Positions 46,652-55,724 of a DNA stretch of 64,000 nucleotides are shown one piece after another. Under the pieces are notes generated by a model. The model saw only the letters and a program-made list of their open reading frames with translations, was not told the origin of the DNA and made no database searches. Each line of letters begins with the position of its first letter. Positions within the stretch are counted from its first letter, which is position 1. A program made the position numbers and the translations under genes. This DNA is from Paludibacteraceae bacterium (GTDB lineage: Bacteria > Bacteroidota > Bacteroidia > Bacteroidales > Paludibacteraceae), in contig JAFPXH010000006.1 in the NCBI GenBank assembly GCA_017394705.1, forward strand, positions 1-64,000, in the 5' to 3' direction.

Positions 46652-47571
46652 GATCTAAACTGCAACGCGTGGTGAATACAAGTCACTTTACACGGACCGA
46701 TAATATTCTCAAGGATACCATCGGCCTCGAATAGAATATGCTTGCGGTAACTGATTTCTATCTCTTTACCAACTATCGGATAGACAAACGGCAGTTCTGT
46801 CAGGCGACCGTTATACAATTTCGGAAGTGCTGCGAGAACTTGCTTGAAAGTCGGTTTGCGGATGAACATCGAGTTGAAAATACCGTCTTGCGGATCGGCC
46901 TCAGGATTCTGACGAATACCGCCGCCAGAGAACGGACCATTACCGATATTCATCGTAAAGAGCCTGTCATCTACGGCAACCTTTCCATCTACCGTCAATA
47001 CCATGTGCTGCGATTTATGTTGAACAATAGCTGCGATGAGGCCAAACAGGTAATTCACGTGATGAGAACCGATATAATATTTCAACGCCTCGGCTTTCTT
47101 GCAGCATAATGGATCGACTCCAAAACCTACGGAGTTGATGAAATAACGATGGTGTTCGATGTTATTACGCCAGTAGGTTACACAGCCAATATCTATCGGA
47201 TGACCCGTACCTTCAAAGAAACGGCGGAGACTCTCTTTATGGTTTTTGGTTAGATTCCAATAACGCGCCCAGTCATTCCCCGTTCCACGAGGCATCAGAC
47301 CGACTTGTATCTGCGCTTTCTGGGCCGGGGTTAGGGTGGAACGCATAATGCCGTTGATGGCTTCTGACAGCGTTCCATCGCCTCCTAAAATCAGTATCTC
47401 GTCGTAGCCCTTCTCCACCAATTCACGAGCCAACTCTATTGCATGACCGGCATATTTCGTTACACGGTAAGCAAATGGTTGATGACGCTTACGCAATAGA
47501 TGCCATAGATAAATACGTTGGGCGCGGAAATAGTTCTTGCCTGACTTCGGATTAATGATTATTCCTAACAT
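46648..47571 (-). CDS. Diacylglycerol kinase-family lipid kinase
   Basis: 307 residues of the DAGK catalytic family (YegS/DgkB-like). Motifs: IIINPKSGKN at the N-terminus, ILGGDGTLSEAINGI (about residue 75) and LMPRGTGNDWAR (about 105). It phosphorylates a lipid or sphingoid base using ATP at the inner membrane; substrate not decided. First gene of the four-gene cluster to 44660. An 8-nt repeat-like stretch (GGATTAGC, GGGTTAAT, GGATTGAA at about 47572-47596) lies directly upstream of its start. Confidence 0.88.
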   Translation of the reverse strand: MLGIIINPKSGKNYFRAQRIYLWHLLRKRHQPFAYRVTKYAGHAIELARELVEKGYDEILILGGDGTLSEAINGIMRSTLTPAQKAQIQVGLMPRGTGNDWARYWNLTKNHKESLRRFFEGTGHPIDIGCVTYWRNNIEHHRYFINSVGFGVDPLCCKKAEALKYYIGSHHVNYLFGLIAAIVQHKSQHMVLTVDGKVAVDDRLFTMNIGNGPFSGGGIRQNPEADPQDGIFNSMFIRKPTFKQVLAALPKLYNGRLTELPFVYPIVGKEIEISYRKHILFEADGILENIIGPCKVTCIHHALQFRS

Positions 47572-47613
47572 GGATTAGCGGGTTAATGGATTGAATTGGT
47601 TGCGATAAAACGA

Positions 47614-47644
47614 AAAGCGCACCATGAAAAACATAGTGCGCTTT
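47614..47644 (-). terminator. Terminator of rpmB-rpmG-DUF4295
   Basis: AAAGCGCAC pairs with GTGCGCTTT (9 bp) across a 13-nt loop; on the minus strand TTCGTTTT follows. Confidence 0.8.
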
Positions 47645-47655
47645 GGTTAGGTTGA

Positions 47656-47808
47656 TTACTTGAAGAACTCTTGAACTTTCTCGTTCAAAACAATTTCTTC
47701 CTGGAAGATGTAAGCCCCGGTCTTAGGAGACTTAACCATCTTAATGCACTTGCTATGTGCACGTCCGGAATTTCCGGTTTGAAGGGTTGCGACCGCTTTC
47801 TTTGCCAT
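47656..47808 (-). CDS. DUF4295 small ribosome-associated protein
   Basis: 50-residue basic protein starting MAKKAVATLQTGNSGRAHSK and ending KVQEFFK. This matches the small DUF4295 family encoded after rpmG in Bacteroidetes and thought to be ribosome-linked. It lies 30 nt after rpmG and before a strong terminator, so it is the last gene of the operon. Confidence 0.85.
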   Translation of the reverse strand: MAKKAVATLQTGNSGRAHSKCIKMVKSPKTGAYIFQEEIVLNEKVQEFFK

Positions 47809-47838
47809 AGTTCTAAGCCTTTCTAAAATGAGGGTTAA

Positions 47839-48027
47839 TTACTTAATCTCCTTGTGAAGAGTGTATTTCTTCAAGTAGGGATTGTACTTCATCAGTTCCA
47901 AACGATCCGGAGTGTTCTTGCGGTTCTTTGTCGTGATGTAACGAGACATTCCGGGAACGCCGCTGGCTTTTTGCTCTGTGCACTCAAGGATTACCTGAAC
48001 ACGTGCTTCTTTTACTTTCTTTGCCAT
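47839..48027 (-). CDS. rpmG: 50S ribosomal protein L33
   Basis: 62 residues: [49 protein letters not shown]. Only one Cys remains, so this is the zinc-free (C-) form. It is the middle gene of rpmB-rpmG-DUF4295. Confidence 0.96.
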   Translation of the reverse strand: MAKKVKEARVQVILECTEQKASGVPGMSRYITTKNRKNTPDRLELMKYNPYLKKYTLHKEIK

Positions 48028-48044
48028 TGTTTAGCTCCTTTCGT

Positions 48045-48281
48045 TTAATACAGATAGCCCTTCTCTGCAGCCTGTCTAAGCGCTGCATCCAAGCCTATCT
48101 TGTTAATTGTTCTCAGACCGGCTGCACTCACGTTCAGCTCGATCCATGCATCTTGTTCTACCCAGTAGAACTTGCGGCGGAAGAGGTTCACATCGAAACT
48201 GCGCTTCGTATGGCGCTTCGAATGTGAGACATTGCAGCCGACCATGGCTTTCTTGCCTGTAATTTGACAAATCTTTGACAT
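48045..48281 (-). CDS. rpmB: 50S ribosomal protein L28
   Basis: 78 residues: [27 protein letters not shown] is the usual L28 N-terminus (two adjoining motifs), followed by [10 protein letters not shown] and the [13 protein letters not shown] helix. First gene of the operon, with a promoter at 48350-48381. Confidence 0.96.
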   Translation of the reverse strand: MSKICQITGKKAMVGCNVSHSKRHTKRSFDVNLFRRKFYWVEQDAWIELNVSAAGLRTINKIGLDAALRQAAEKGYLY

Positions 48282-48349
48282 TGTTGTATATATTTTATAT
48301 TTTTATTTCGAGTTTGGGGACTTTTCGCATATCTACACGAAAAATCGCG

Positions 48350-48381
48350 CAAAGGTACTGCTTTTTTTTGACATACGCAAA
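48350..48381 (-). promoter_or_regulatory. Promoter of rpmB operon
   Basis: Minus-strand TTTG (48381-48378), 20 nt, TACCTTTG (48357-48350). Confidence 0.75.
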
Positions 48382-48449
48382 TTTTAGGAGCATTTTTATT
48401 TAAAAATTTTTATTTTGTTCACGAAAGACGGATTTTTTACATATGAAAA

Positions 48450-48580
48450 TAGTACGATTATTAAGATTTTTCACTTACGGAGTGTGAACGCACTTTTTAC
48501 GTACTTTTTACGGAGTAATTACCTGCTTTGAGACACCTGATTTTAACAAAAAAAAATATACGATTATTAAGATTTGCAAA
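48450..48580. repeat. Direct repeat upstream of rubrerythrin
   Basis: TACGATTATTAAGATTT occurs near 48452 and again near 48559, about 107 nt apart, in the 380-nt AT-rich spacer between rpmB and the rubrerythrin gene. TTTTTACG repeats lie between them. No gene is seen in the spacer. The pair may be regulator sites. Confidence 0.6.
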
Positions 48581-48595
48581 AAAAATGCATAAATA

Positions 48596-48627
48596 TTTGC
48601 ACGTATGCAAAAAAAGCACTACCTTTG
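48596..48627 (+). promoter_or_regulatory. Promoter of rubrerythrin gene
   Basis: TTTG at 48596, 20 nt, TACCTTTG at 48620-48627. Confidence 0.78.
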
Positions 48628-48661
48628 TACCGAAATATATTAACCTATAAAACAAAACACT

Positions 48662-49213
48662 ATGGTAAAGAAATTTATTTGCCCGATTTGTGGTTATGTA
48701 CACGAGGGCACAGAGGCTCCGGAGCGTTGCCCGCAATGCAAACAAATTGTTGAGTGGAAAATCGTTGACGAGAACGCAGGTATCGCCTTTGCTTGCGAGC
48801 ACATCATCGGTGTAGCTAAGGACGAGCAGGATCCGATTATTCACGACGGTCTGCGTGCGCATTTCATGGGTGAGTGCACCGAAGTTGGCCAGTACCTGGC
48901 CATGGCTCGTCAAGCTGACCGCGAAGGTTATCCGGAGGTAGCAGAGGCATTCCGCCGTTATGCGTTTGAAGAGGCAGATCACGCTTCCCGTTTTGCAGAG
49001 CTGCTCGGTGAGGTTGTTTGGGACACGAAGACCAACCTGGAGAAACGTATGTTAGCCGAGGCAGGTGCGTGCGAAGACAAGCTGAAAATCGCTAAGCGTG
49101 CGAAAGAGCTGAACCTCGATGCTATTCATGACACCGTTCATGAGATGGCGAAAGACGAGGCACGCCACGGCAAAGGATTTGAAGGGCTCTTCAAACGCTA
49201 CTTTGGAAAGTAA
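48662..49213 (+). CDS. Reverse rubrerythrin
   Basis: 183-residue non-haem iron peroxidase protecting anaerobes from hydrogen peroxide. An N-terminal rubredoxin site (C7, C10, C23, C26) precedes the four-helix diiron domain with [21 protein letters not shown] and [10 protein letters not shown] ligands. Rubredoxin at the N-terminus is the reverse of classical rubrerythrin. It has its own promoter and a long AT-rich leader region with a 17-nt direct repeat, perhaps for redox control. Confidence 0.95.
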   Translation: MVKKFICPICGYVHEGTEAPERCPQCKQIVEWKIVDENAGIAFACEHIIGVAKDEQDPIIHDGLRAHFMGECTEVGQYLAMARQADREGYPEVAEAFRRYAFEEADHASRFAELLGEVVWDTKTNLEKRMLAEAGACEDKLKIAKRAKELNLDAIHDTVHEMAKDEARHGKGFEGLFKRYFGK

Positions 49214-49226
49214 TTACGCCGCAAAA

Positions 49227-50285
49227 TTAGGCAATTAGCCCGCCGCCTATCACGAATCCGTCCTGATAAAGGACTACCGATTGGCCTGGCGTAACACCCC
49301 AGACGGGAGTTGCAAATGTAATGCAGCTCTCGTCTATTTTTGTCACAGGCACTGCTTGACTGCGATAACGGATTTTCGCCGTAATCACGCCTTCCGCTAA
49401 TTCTCTTACCGTTAACCCTTTAACCCGCAACTCTGTTGCGTACAAGTCGTCATTCGTACCCAAGGTCACACGGTTGGTGTTTGCATCTATATGGGTCACA
49501 AAAGCCGGATGCCCGAGCGCTATACCTAAGCCTTTGCGTTGACCAATGGTATAATTGACATAACCCTCGTGCTTTCCCAACACATGGCCTTGCGCGTCAA
49601 CGTACTCGCCCGCGCGCACACGTTCATTATAATCAGGCACGTTCGCGCGCAAGAAAGCACGGTAGTCATTGTCCGGTATAAAACAAATCTCCTGACTCTC
49701 ACGCTTCGTAGCCAGTTTCTCATACCCGTGCTCACGCGCTAAGGTGCGAACTTCGTCTTTGGTCAAATCTCCGAGAGGAAAAATAGTACGGCGTAATTGC
49801 TCCTCTGTCAGCATCCATAGAAAATAGGTCTGATCTTTTCGTTCGTCTGCCGCGGCTGCGAGATAGATTTTTCCCTCATGCTCTTTGGTCCGGGCATAAT
49901 GACCGGTAGCTATGTAATCGCAATGCAACTCATCCGCTACACGCATCAACTCGCCCCATTTGATATGACTGTTACACAACACACAGGGATTAGGTGTATG
50001 CCCGGACATATACTCATCGATGAAATTCTGAATGACACACTGCCGGAAGGTATCGCGAAAATCTACTATGTGATGTTCAAATCCCATGCGTTCGGCATTA
50101 TGCTTTGCCTCCATGATAGATTCAATAGAACAACAACCTTTCTCTTTCGCAATGCAAGATTCTTTTATACTGTCGAACGTACGGAATGTGACGCCTACAA
50201 CATCATAGCCCTGCTCTATTAGAAGCATGGCGCTGACGGTAGAATCAATTCCACCGGACATTCCAAGCAAAACACGCTTTTTCAT
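49227..50285 (-). CDS. mnmA: tRNA-specific 2-thiouridylase MnmA
   Basis: 352 residues. It transfers sulfur to U34 of tRNA-Lys, -Glu and -Gln. PP-loop GMSGGIDSTVSA (residues 8-19), catalytic Cys in NPCVLCN (about 100), second Cys in ESQEICFIPD (about 200) and GYVNYTIGQRKGLGI. An extra cysteine pair in KEKGCCS marks a variant that Bacteroidetes often carry. It overlaps the ABC exporter gene by 4 nt. Confidence 0.95.
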   Translation of the reverse strand: MKKRVLLGMSGGIDSTVSAMLLIEQGYDVVGVTFRTFDSIKESCIAKEKGCCSIESIMEAKHNAERMGFEHHIVDFRDTFRQCVIQNFIDEYMSGHTPNPCVLCNSHIKWGELMRVADELHCDYIATGHYARTKEHEGKIYLAAAADERKDQTYFLWMLTEEQLRRTIFPLGDLTKDEVRTLAREHGYEKLATKRESQEICFIPDNDYRAFLRANVPDYNERVRAGEYVDAQGHVLGKHEGYVNYTIGQRKGLGIALGHPAFVTHIDANTNRVTLGTNDDLYATELRVKGLTVRELAEGVITAKIRYRSQAVPVTKIDESCITFATPVWGVTPGQSVVLYQDGFVIGGGLIA

Positions 50286-52138
50286 TGCTGCATATCTACC
50301 AGTTTTGTATAGTAACCTCCGCGTGCGTACAACTCGTCATGGGTGCCGCGTTCCACAATCCGTCCTTCATGCACCACGCAGATCAAGTCTGCATGTTTAA
50401 TCGTAGATAATCGATGTGCCACAACAAGCGTGGTGCGCTCTTTCATCACATTGGCAAGCGCCTCTTGGACTAACCGCTCCGATTCACTATCCAAAGCCGA
50501 GGTAGCCTCATCCAATATCAGTATCGGGGGATTCTTTAGAATAGCACGCGCTATACTTAGCCGTTGACGCTGACCTCCGGACAAACGACTTCCGCGATCT
50601 CCTATCATGGTGTTATACCCTTCCGGCATCTGTTCTATAAAATGATGCGCATTCGCAACACGCGCAGCCTGCTCTACCGCTTGTTCCCATGTAAGACCAT
50701 TCGGTGCCGGAAGAGACGTATCCACACCAAAAGTAATGTTATTATAAACCGTGTCGTTGAATAAAATAGGCTCTTGGCATACGATGCCCATCAGCGAACG
50801 CAAATCGTGTGTTAAAAACTCACGTATGTCCGTTCCGTCAATCGTCACAGTTCCTTGTTGCGGGTCATAGAAACGCGGTAAAAGGTCTGTGATGGTTGTC
50901 TTGCCGCCACCCGATTGCCCCACCAACGCGACTGTTTGACCTTTCTGGATAGACAGAGATATATCCGTCAGAACCTCACGCTCTGCCTGATAAGCAAAAG
51001 ACACATGATTGAACGCAATCGCTTTGTCAAATAGAACCGGTTTCGGCTCTTGAGGCTCATGGATATTTGATTGAGTCTCCAGCACAGCATCGATGCGCTC
51101 CAACGATGCCATGCCACGACGAATGCCGTACGATGCTTTGCTAAGGTCCTTTGCGGGGTTGATAATCGAATAGAAAATAACCAGATAATAGATGAATGTC
51201 GCTGCGTCTATCGTCGCATGGTCACCCAGGATAAGCAGTCCTCCAAACCACAGGATAATCGCGATAAGCACCGTACCCAGAAACTCCGATAACGGATGAG
51301 CCAGATAATACCGACGGTTGATGCGGTTGAATGTGGCACGCGCAGCATTGGTTAGTGCCGTGAATCGTGCTTGCAGTTTATGCTGCGCATTAAAACCTTT
51401 CACCACACGCAAACCCAATAAGGTCTCGTCAACGGCAGACAAGATCTCTGTGTTCTGCTCCTGACCAACTTTGGATGCACGTTTCAGAGAACGCCCCAAA
51501 CGACCAATTAGGAAAATCGCCATCGGCATCAACAGCAATACAAAAAGCGTCAACTGCCAGGAGATAACAAACAGCGTCAGCAAGTACACAAGGATCATCA
51601 AAGGGTCTTTGAACAAAATATCCAAGGCCGACATAATAGATGCCTCCACTTCACCTACATCATTCGTCATACGTGAAATCACATCACCGCGCCGAGCTTC
51701 AGTAAAATAACCCATCGGCAGCGACAAAACCTTGCTGTATAACTGTTGCCTCAAATCGCGCAACACACCCGTGCGGATAGGAACCATGAAATAGTTCGCC
51801 AACCATGCAGCGCCGCATTTGAGACCTGTCATCACAATAAGGAACAGACCCAAACCTAACAGCACATAACCCGAGCCATGCAACGCTATCTGCTCGTTGA
51901 ACAGACAATACATGTTTGTCCGCAGTGCTGCAATCATCTCCTGCAGGCCACTCACCTCAGATAAGGCCACGCGCTCCACATCGCTAGCACTCAGACCAAA
52001 CAAAATCCGAAGCACAGGTATGATCGCTGCGAAAGAGAAAAGCGACAGAATGGTCGATAATAGGTTGAATACGATATTCAACACCATGTATCCGCGGTAA
52101 GGCGGTACAAAACGTCGTATAAGCGATATAAAATTCAT
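50282..52138 (-). CDS. MsbA-like ABC exporter
   Basis: 618-residue half-transporter with fused membrane and ATPase domains. Six membrane helices (about 15-330) are followed by the ATPase (about 365-615): Walker A GQSGGGKTTI, signature LSGGQRQRL, Walker B ILILDEATSALD and a switch His in VVAHRLSTI. The location directly before lpxK suggests a lipid A flippase like MsbA, though drug exporters look similar. The stop overlaps mnmA and the start abuts lpxK. Confidence 0.9.
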   Translation of the reverse strand: MNFISLIRRFVPPYRGYMVLNIVFNLLSTILSLFSFAAIIPVLRILFGLSASDVERVALSEVSGLQEMIAALRTNMYCLFNEQIALHGSGYVLLGLGLFLIVMTGLKCGAAWLANYFMVPIRTGVLRDLRQQLYSKVLSLPMGYFTEARRGDVISRMTNDVGEVEASIMSALDILFKDPLMILVYLLTLFVISWQLTLFVLLLMPMAIFLIGRLGRSLKRASKVGQEQNTEILSAVDETLLGLRVVKGFNAQHKLQARFTALTNAARATFNRINRRYYLAHPLSEFLGTVLIAIILWFGGLLILGDHATIDAATFIYYLVIFYSIINPAKDLSKASYGIRRGMASLERIDAVLETQSNIHEPQEPKPVLFDKAIAFNHVSFAYQAEREVLTDISLSIQKGQTVALVGQSGGGKTTITDLLPRFYDPQQGTVTIDGTDIREFLTHDLRSLMGIVCQEPILFNDTVYNNITFGVDTSLPAPNGLTWEQAVEQAARVANAHHFIEQMPEGYNTMIGDRGSRLSGGQRQRLSIARAILKNPPILILDEATSALDSESERLVQEALANVMKERTTLVVAHRLSTIKHADLICVVHEGRIVERGTHDELYARGGYYTKLVDMQQ

Positions 52139-53155
52139 CTATCTGCGGCTGTTTTCACGTACATACGTAATAATCTGGCGGTCGAAAACCGATTGATCGG
52201 TAAAGAACTTCATCGTGATTGGAAGTGCAATCAATCGCTTACCCTGCGCTTGTAGGCGTTCCACCAAGGGTGTTGTTCTCTGGCGCTGAAGATCTTTCTC
52301 GGTCGTCAGCACAAAATCAAAATTTTTCGCCTTAGCCAGCACATCCTCTATATCTTGGGGTGTGTACTTATGATGATCAGGATAAGCCATTAGTTGAGCC
52401 TGAGGATAATGTTGCTGCACGTAATCGAACATATACTGCGGTTGCGCGATTCCGCAAAGCACTAACGGCGTTCCCTCTTGCTCCATCTGCGCGTAGTTCA
52501 AACCAGCGAAATGTAATTGCTGATAGGTCGGTAGATGCAAACGATTATCCACCACCCGCATATCTATCGGACGAATCGAATCAGGGCATTTAGTGATCAC
52601 TACTGCGTCCGCTTTAAGCGCCCGGTGGGGCAGGTCACGCAAGGTTCCCCACGGTAACATATGATCGTCAATATACAACTTGTCGTACGGAGTGAGTAAA
52701 ATCGTCAAACCGCAATGAATAGCGCGGTGTTGCAAAGCATCGTCTAATATCACCACATCCAACTGTTGTAACTGACGCTTGAGTTGCTTCACGCCACGCA
52801 CGCGGCTCTCACACACAGCGATGGGCACTTCCGGATACTTACGGTGCAGCCACATGGCCTCATCGCCGATAGTAGAAACGGTAGAATTCATATCGGCCAT
52901 CACGAAACCGCGAGTACTACGTTTGTATCCGCGGGACAACACCGCCGGATGAAAACCGTTCGCCAGCAACAGATGTACCAGATAATCCACCATAGGCGTC
53001 TTGCCCGTACCTCCTGCTGCCAAGTTGCCTACGCATATCGTAGGCACCTCGACAGAGAAAGACGGCAATAAGTGCTGGTCGTACAGCAAATGCCGAAACG
53101 CTACACCCAGAGTGTACAGCCAACTAAGCGGTATATAGAGAATATTGCGCAACAC
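52139..53155 (-). CDS. lpxK: Tetraacyldisaccharide 4'-kinase
   Basis: 338 residues. Inner-membrane-associated kinase adding the 4'-phosphate of lipid A. The P-loop is NLAAGGTGKTPMVDYL (about 43-58), followed by LSRGYKRST and DDALQHRAI, the family metal and substrate residues. Its presence shows lipid A synthesis and a Gram-negative envelope. It abuts the MsbA-like gene (0 nt), supporting a common lipid A pathway. Confidence 0.95.
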   Translation of the reverse strand: MLRNILYIPLSWLYTLGVAFRHLLYDQHLLPSFSVEVPTICVGNLAAGGTGKTPMVDYLVHLLLANGFHPAVLSRGYKRSTRGFVMADMNSTVSTIGDEAMWLHRKYPEVPIAVCESRVRGVKQLKRQLQQLDVVILDDALQHRAIHCGLTILLTPYDKLYIDDHMLPWGTLRDLPHRALKADAVVITKCPDSIRPIDMRVVDNRLHLPTYQQLHFAGLNYAQMEQEGTPLVLCGIAQPQYMFDYVQQHYPQAQLMAYPDHHKYTPQDIEDVLAKAKNFDFVLTTEKDLQRQRTTPLVERLQAQGKRLIALPITMKFFTDQSVFDRQIITYVRENSRR

Positions 53156-53171
53156 CTCTAAACTCTAAACT

Positions 53172-54950
53172 TTACTTAATAGTAACTTCCGGCATAAGAG
53201 CCATGATACGCGGCTTGGAAACAAACTCACGCACTTTCATGATCAGTTTCTCTTCCTCCGTCGTGTTATCCAAGGACTTGAGGAGTTCAGTCAACGCATC
53301 TTCTTTCTCCGGATAATAAGCCAACTGGTAGGACTCCAATCCAGCAAGCGATACCGCTTTCTCTATGGCGTCATCAATATTACCGAGCTCATCCACGATA
53401 CCGATCTCTTTGCCTTTGTCGCCCAGCCATACACGGCCTTCGCCTATTGATTTGATGTAATCCTGACTCACGTGACGACCCTCGGCACAACGGCGGGTAA
53501 ACAAGTCATAACCGCGCTCTACCATCGTCTGCATTAACGCGTGTTCCTCGCTGTTCATTCCTTTGTAAAGCATGTTCGCCTCAAGTGCCGAATGCTTATT
53601 TGTAGAAACGCCATCGATATCCAGACCCACTTTGGTACGTAATTTAGATGCATTTGGCACCGTTCCGAAAATACCGATAGAGCCGGTCAAGGTCGTCGGC
53701 TCAGCGAAGATATAATCCGCTCCGCAAGAGATGTAATAGCCTCCGGATGCAGCGTAATCGCCCATGGATACTACAACCGGTATACTGTCTGCCTTCACAT
53801 TTTGAATAGCGTGCCAGATAGCTTCACTCGCGTCAGCCGATCCACCCGGACTGTTCACACGAAGAACCAACGCCTTCACGTTCTTGTCTTTGCGGATTTT
53901 CTTAATCGTCTTAATCACTTCTTTGCCTACTATGCCATCACCGTTGTCGTCCGTAATCGCGCCCTCCAGATACAACACGGCCACTTTGTCTTTCGCCTTC
54001 GAGGCAGGACGTTTAACAAGCGCTAACTTAGACGTAGTCAATGTGTTATAGTCTTTTGTGCCGGCATACACACGCAGCAAGGAATCTACGTCTTGCGTAT
54101 AAACGAGTGTATCTACCAAACCAGCGGCCAAGTTATCCTCTGCTGACTGAAGGTCCATATAGCGATCAGCCAACTTATCCAGTTGCTCTTCGCTCAGGTG
54201 ACGGGAGTTACCTACCGCTTTCTTGTATTCACTCCAGATGCCACCCAAATACTGCTCTGTCTGCAAACGGTCAGCATCTGACATCGATGTACGGAAATAC
54301 GGCTCCACGGCGGATTTGAAGGTACCTACTTTGAGAATCTGCATCTCTACGCCTATCTTCTCCAATACGCGCTTGTAGTACATTTTCTGCGCCGCCAAAC
54401 CATGCCAACCTACAGCACCCGTCGGGTCCAGACAAATACGGTCTGCTACCGAAGCTACGTAGTAATTCGTCTGACCATAACTCTTGGCGGAGGCAATAAT
54501 CCATTTACCACTGGTCTTGAAATCCAACAGCGCGTCACGGAGTGTTTTGGCGTTCGCCGGCGCCATAGACATCTCTGCGCCATCCAACCAGATACCTAAA
54601 ATCTTGTCGTCATTCTTCGCCAACCGAATATTACTCAACAGGTCATCCAGACCGACGCTTTCCGGCTTCGCATAATTACCTGCGTAAGGTACATTTCCCA
54701 TCAAGCCGGCAAAAGGATTTTCCTCCTGAGCCTGCTCAACCAGCATTCCTTTCATCTGCAAACGATAAACGGTTTTGTCTTGTAGGGTTACTGACGATGG
54801 AGACAACATATCGCCCATCAACCAGCCAAGAATGGCACTACAGATGAAATACACTGCGAAGAAAATGAGGCAGCCACCAAGGCAACCTACTCTGCGGCGG
54901 GGACGAGCCTGCTCGCCCTCCACAATCTCTCTACGAATAAAGAAACTCAT
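53172..54950 (-). CDS. sppA: Signal peptide peptidase SppA, 67K type
   Basis: 592-residue membrane-bound serine protease with two S49 domains that degrades cleaved signal peptides. Membrane helix at about 25-48; the general-base Lys is probably in IIASAKSYGQTNYY (about 156), and the nucleophile Ser in YAASGGYYIS (about 405) is followed by LTGSIGIFG. The length is typical for the long form. It follows rnhB's neighbourhood after a short repeat-containing spacer. Confidence 0.94.
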   Translation of the reverse strand: MSFFIRREIVEGEQARPRRRVGCLGGCLIFFAVYFICSAILGWLMGDMLSPSSVTLQDKTVYRLQMKGMLVEQAQEENPFAGLMGNVPYAGNYAKPESVGLDDLLSNIRLAKNDDKILGIWLDGAEMSMAPANAKTLRDALLDFKTSGKWIIASAKSYGQTNYYVASVADRICLDPTGAVGWHGLAAQKMYYKRVLEKIGVEMQILKVGTFKSAVEPYFRTSMSDADRLQTEQYLGGIWSEYKKAVGNSRHLSEEQLDKLADRYMDLQSAEDNLAAGLVDTLVYTQDVDSLLRVYAGTKDYNTLTTSKLALVKRPASKAKDKVAVLYLEGAITDDNGDGIVGKEVIKTIKKIRKDKNVKALVLRVNSPGGSADASEAIWHAIQNVKADSIPVVVSMGDYAASGGYYISCGADYIFAEPTTLTGSIGIFGTVPNASKLRTKVGLDIDGVSTNKHSALEANMLYKGMNSEEHALMQTMVERGYDLFTRRCAEGRHVSQDYIKSIGEGRVWLGDKGKEIGIVDELGNIDDAIEKAVSLAGLESYQLAYYPEKEDALTELLKSLDNTTEEEKLIMKVREFVSKPRIMALMPEVTIK

Positions 54951-54963
54951 AATTGTTGATGAT

Positions 54964-54991
54964 TTAGTGATTTGTAATTAGTGATTTGTTA
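54964..54991. repeat. 14-nt tandem repeat containing the rnhB stop
   Basis: TTAGTGATTTGTAA then TTAGTGATTTGTTA. The rnhB stop codon (54989-54991, minus) is in the second unit. Confidence 0.7.
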
Positions 54992-55600
54992 TATTTTCAA
55001 ATTAAATGTCATTCGGTGATAGGGTGTCGGGCCGTATTGCTTCAAAGCCGCATAATGCTCTGCGGTCGGATAGCCCTTATTAGTATCCCATCCGTAATGA
55101 GGATACTCCTCGTGTAACCGCAACATATAGGCATCCCTGTATGTCTTCGCCAGCACACTGGCCGCCGCGATGGACATATACGTTGCATCGCCGTGTACGA
55201 CAGTATGAGCAGGAATCTCCAGCAGTTCGCCTTCAGGCACGTAAGGCTTCCACTTGTTGCCATCTACTAATATATGTTGCGGTCGAACAGACAACCGGTC
55301 CAACGCGCGTTGCATGCCTATTATCGAGCATTGCAAAATATTCCGCTCGTCTATCTCCTGCGGGCTGACTTCTACTACGGCCCAAGAGACTGCTTCCCGT
55401 TCAATAATCGGACGTAAGATGTCCCGTTGTTTCTCTGTCAACTGCTTCGAGTCGTTCAGCCACTCGAACTCCGGTATATCGTTCACGCGCGCCGGGTCTA
55501 AGATCACAGCCGCGCAGAACACACTCCCTGCTAACGGACCTCTGCCCGCTTCGTCACAACCGGCTTCCATCAGCCCTGATATCATCTGTGTCTTTAACAT
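54989..55600 (-). CDS. rnhB: Ribonuclease HII
   Basis: 203 residues. It cleaves the RNA strand of RNA-DNA hybrids and single ribonucleotides in DNA. DEAGRGPLAGSV gives the first catalytic Asp-Glu and the GRG recognition motif; LVDGN supplies another Asp and AAASVLAKTYRD the downstream motif. The start at 55600 keeps the usual short lead before EAGCDEAGRG. The stop lies in a 14-nt tandem repeat. Confidence 0.95.
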   Translation of the reverse strand: MLKTQMISGLMEAGCDEAGRGPLAGSVFCAAVILDPARVNDIPEFEWLNDSKQLTEKQRDILRPIIEREAVSWAVVEVSPQEIDERNILQCSIIGMQRALDRLSVRPQHILVDGNKWKPYVPEGELLEIPAHTVVHGDATYMSIAAASVLAKTYRDAYMLRLHEEYPHYGWDTNKGYPTAEHYAALKQYGPTPYHRMTFNLKI

Positions 55601-55670
55601 ATTTTCTATGGGACTTCTGGTCCCTGGGCCCCCGAAAATTTTAATTTTTGGGGAGAGCCGAGCTGTTCCG

Positions 55671-55723
55671 AGTACTTACTGCAAAAACGAGGTTTTGGCA
55701 CATGTACGAGGAATTTGCCGGCG
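55671..55723. repeat. Dispersed element, copy 1
   Basis: About 53 nt ending TACGAGGAATTTGCC resemble 61021-61074 over their whole length, with GTACTTACTGC here and GTATTTACTAC there. It fills the space between rnhB and the BamA/TamA-like gene. Confidence 0.65.
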
Positions 55724-55724
55724 A

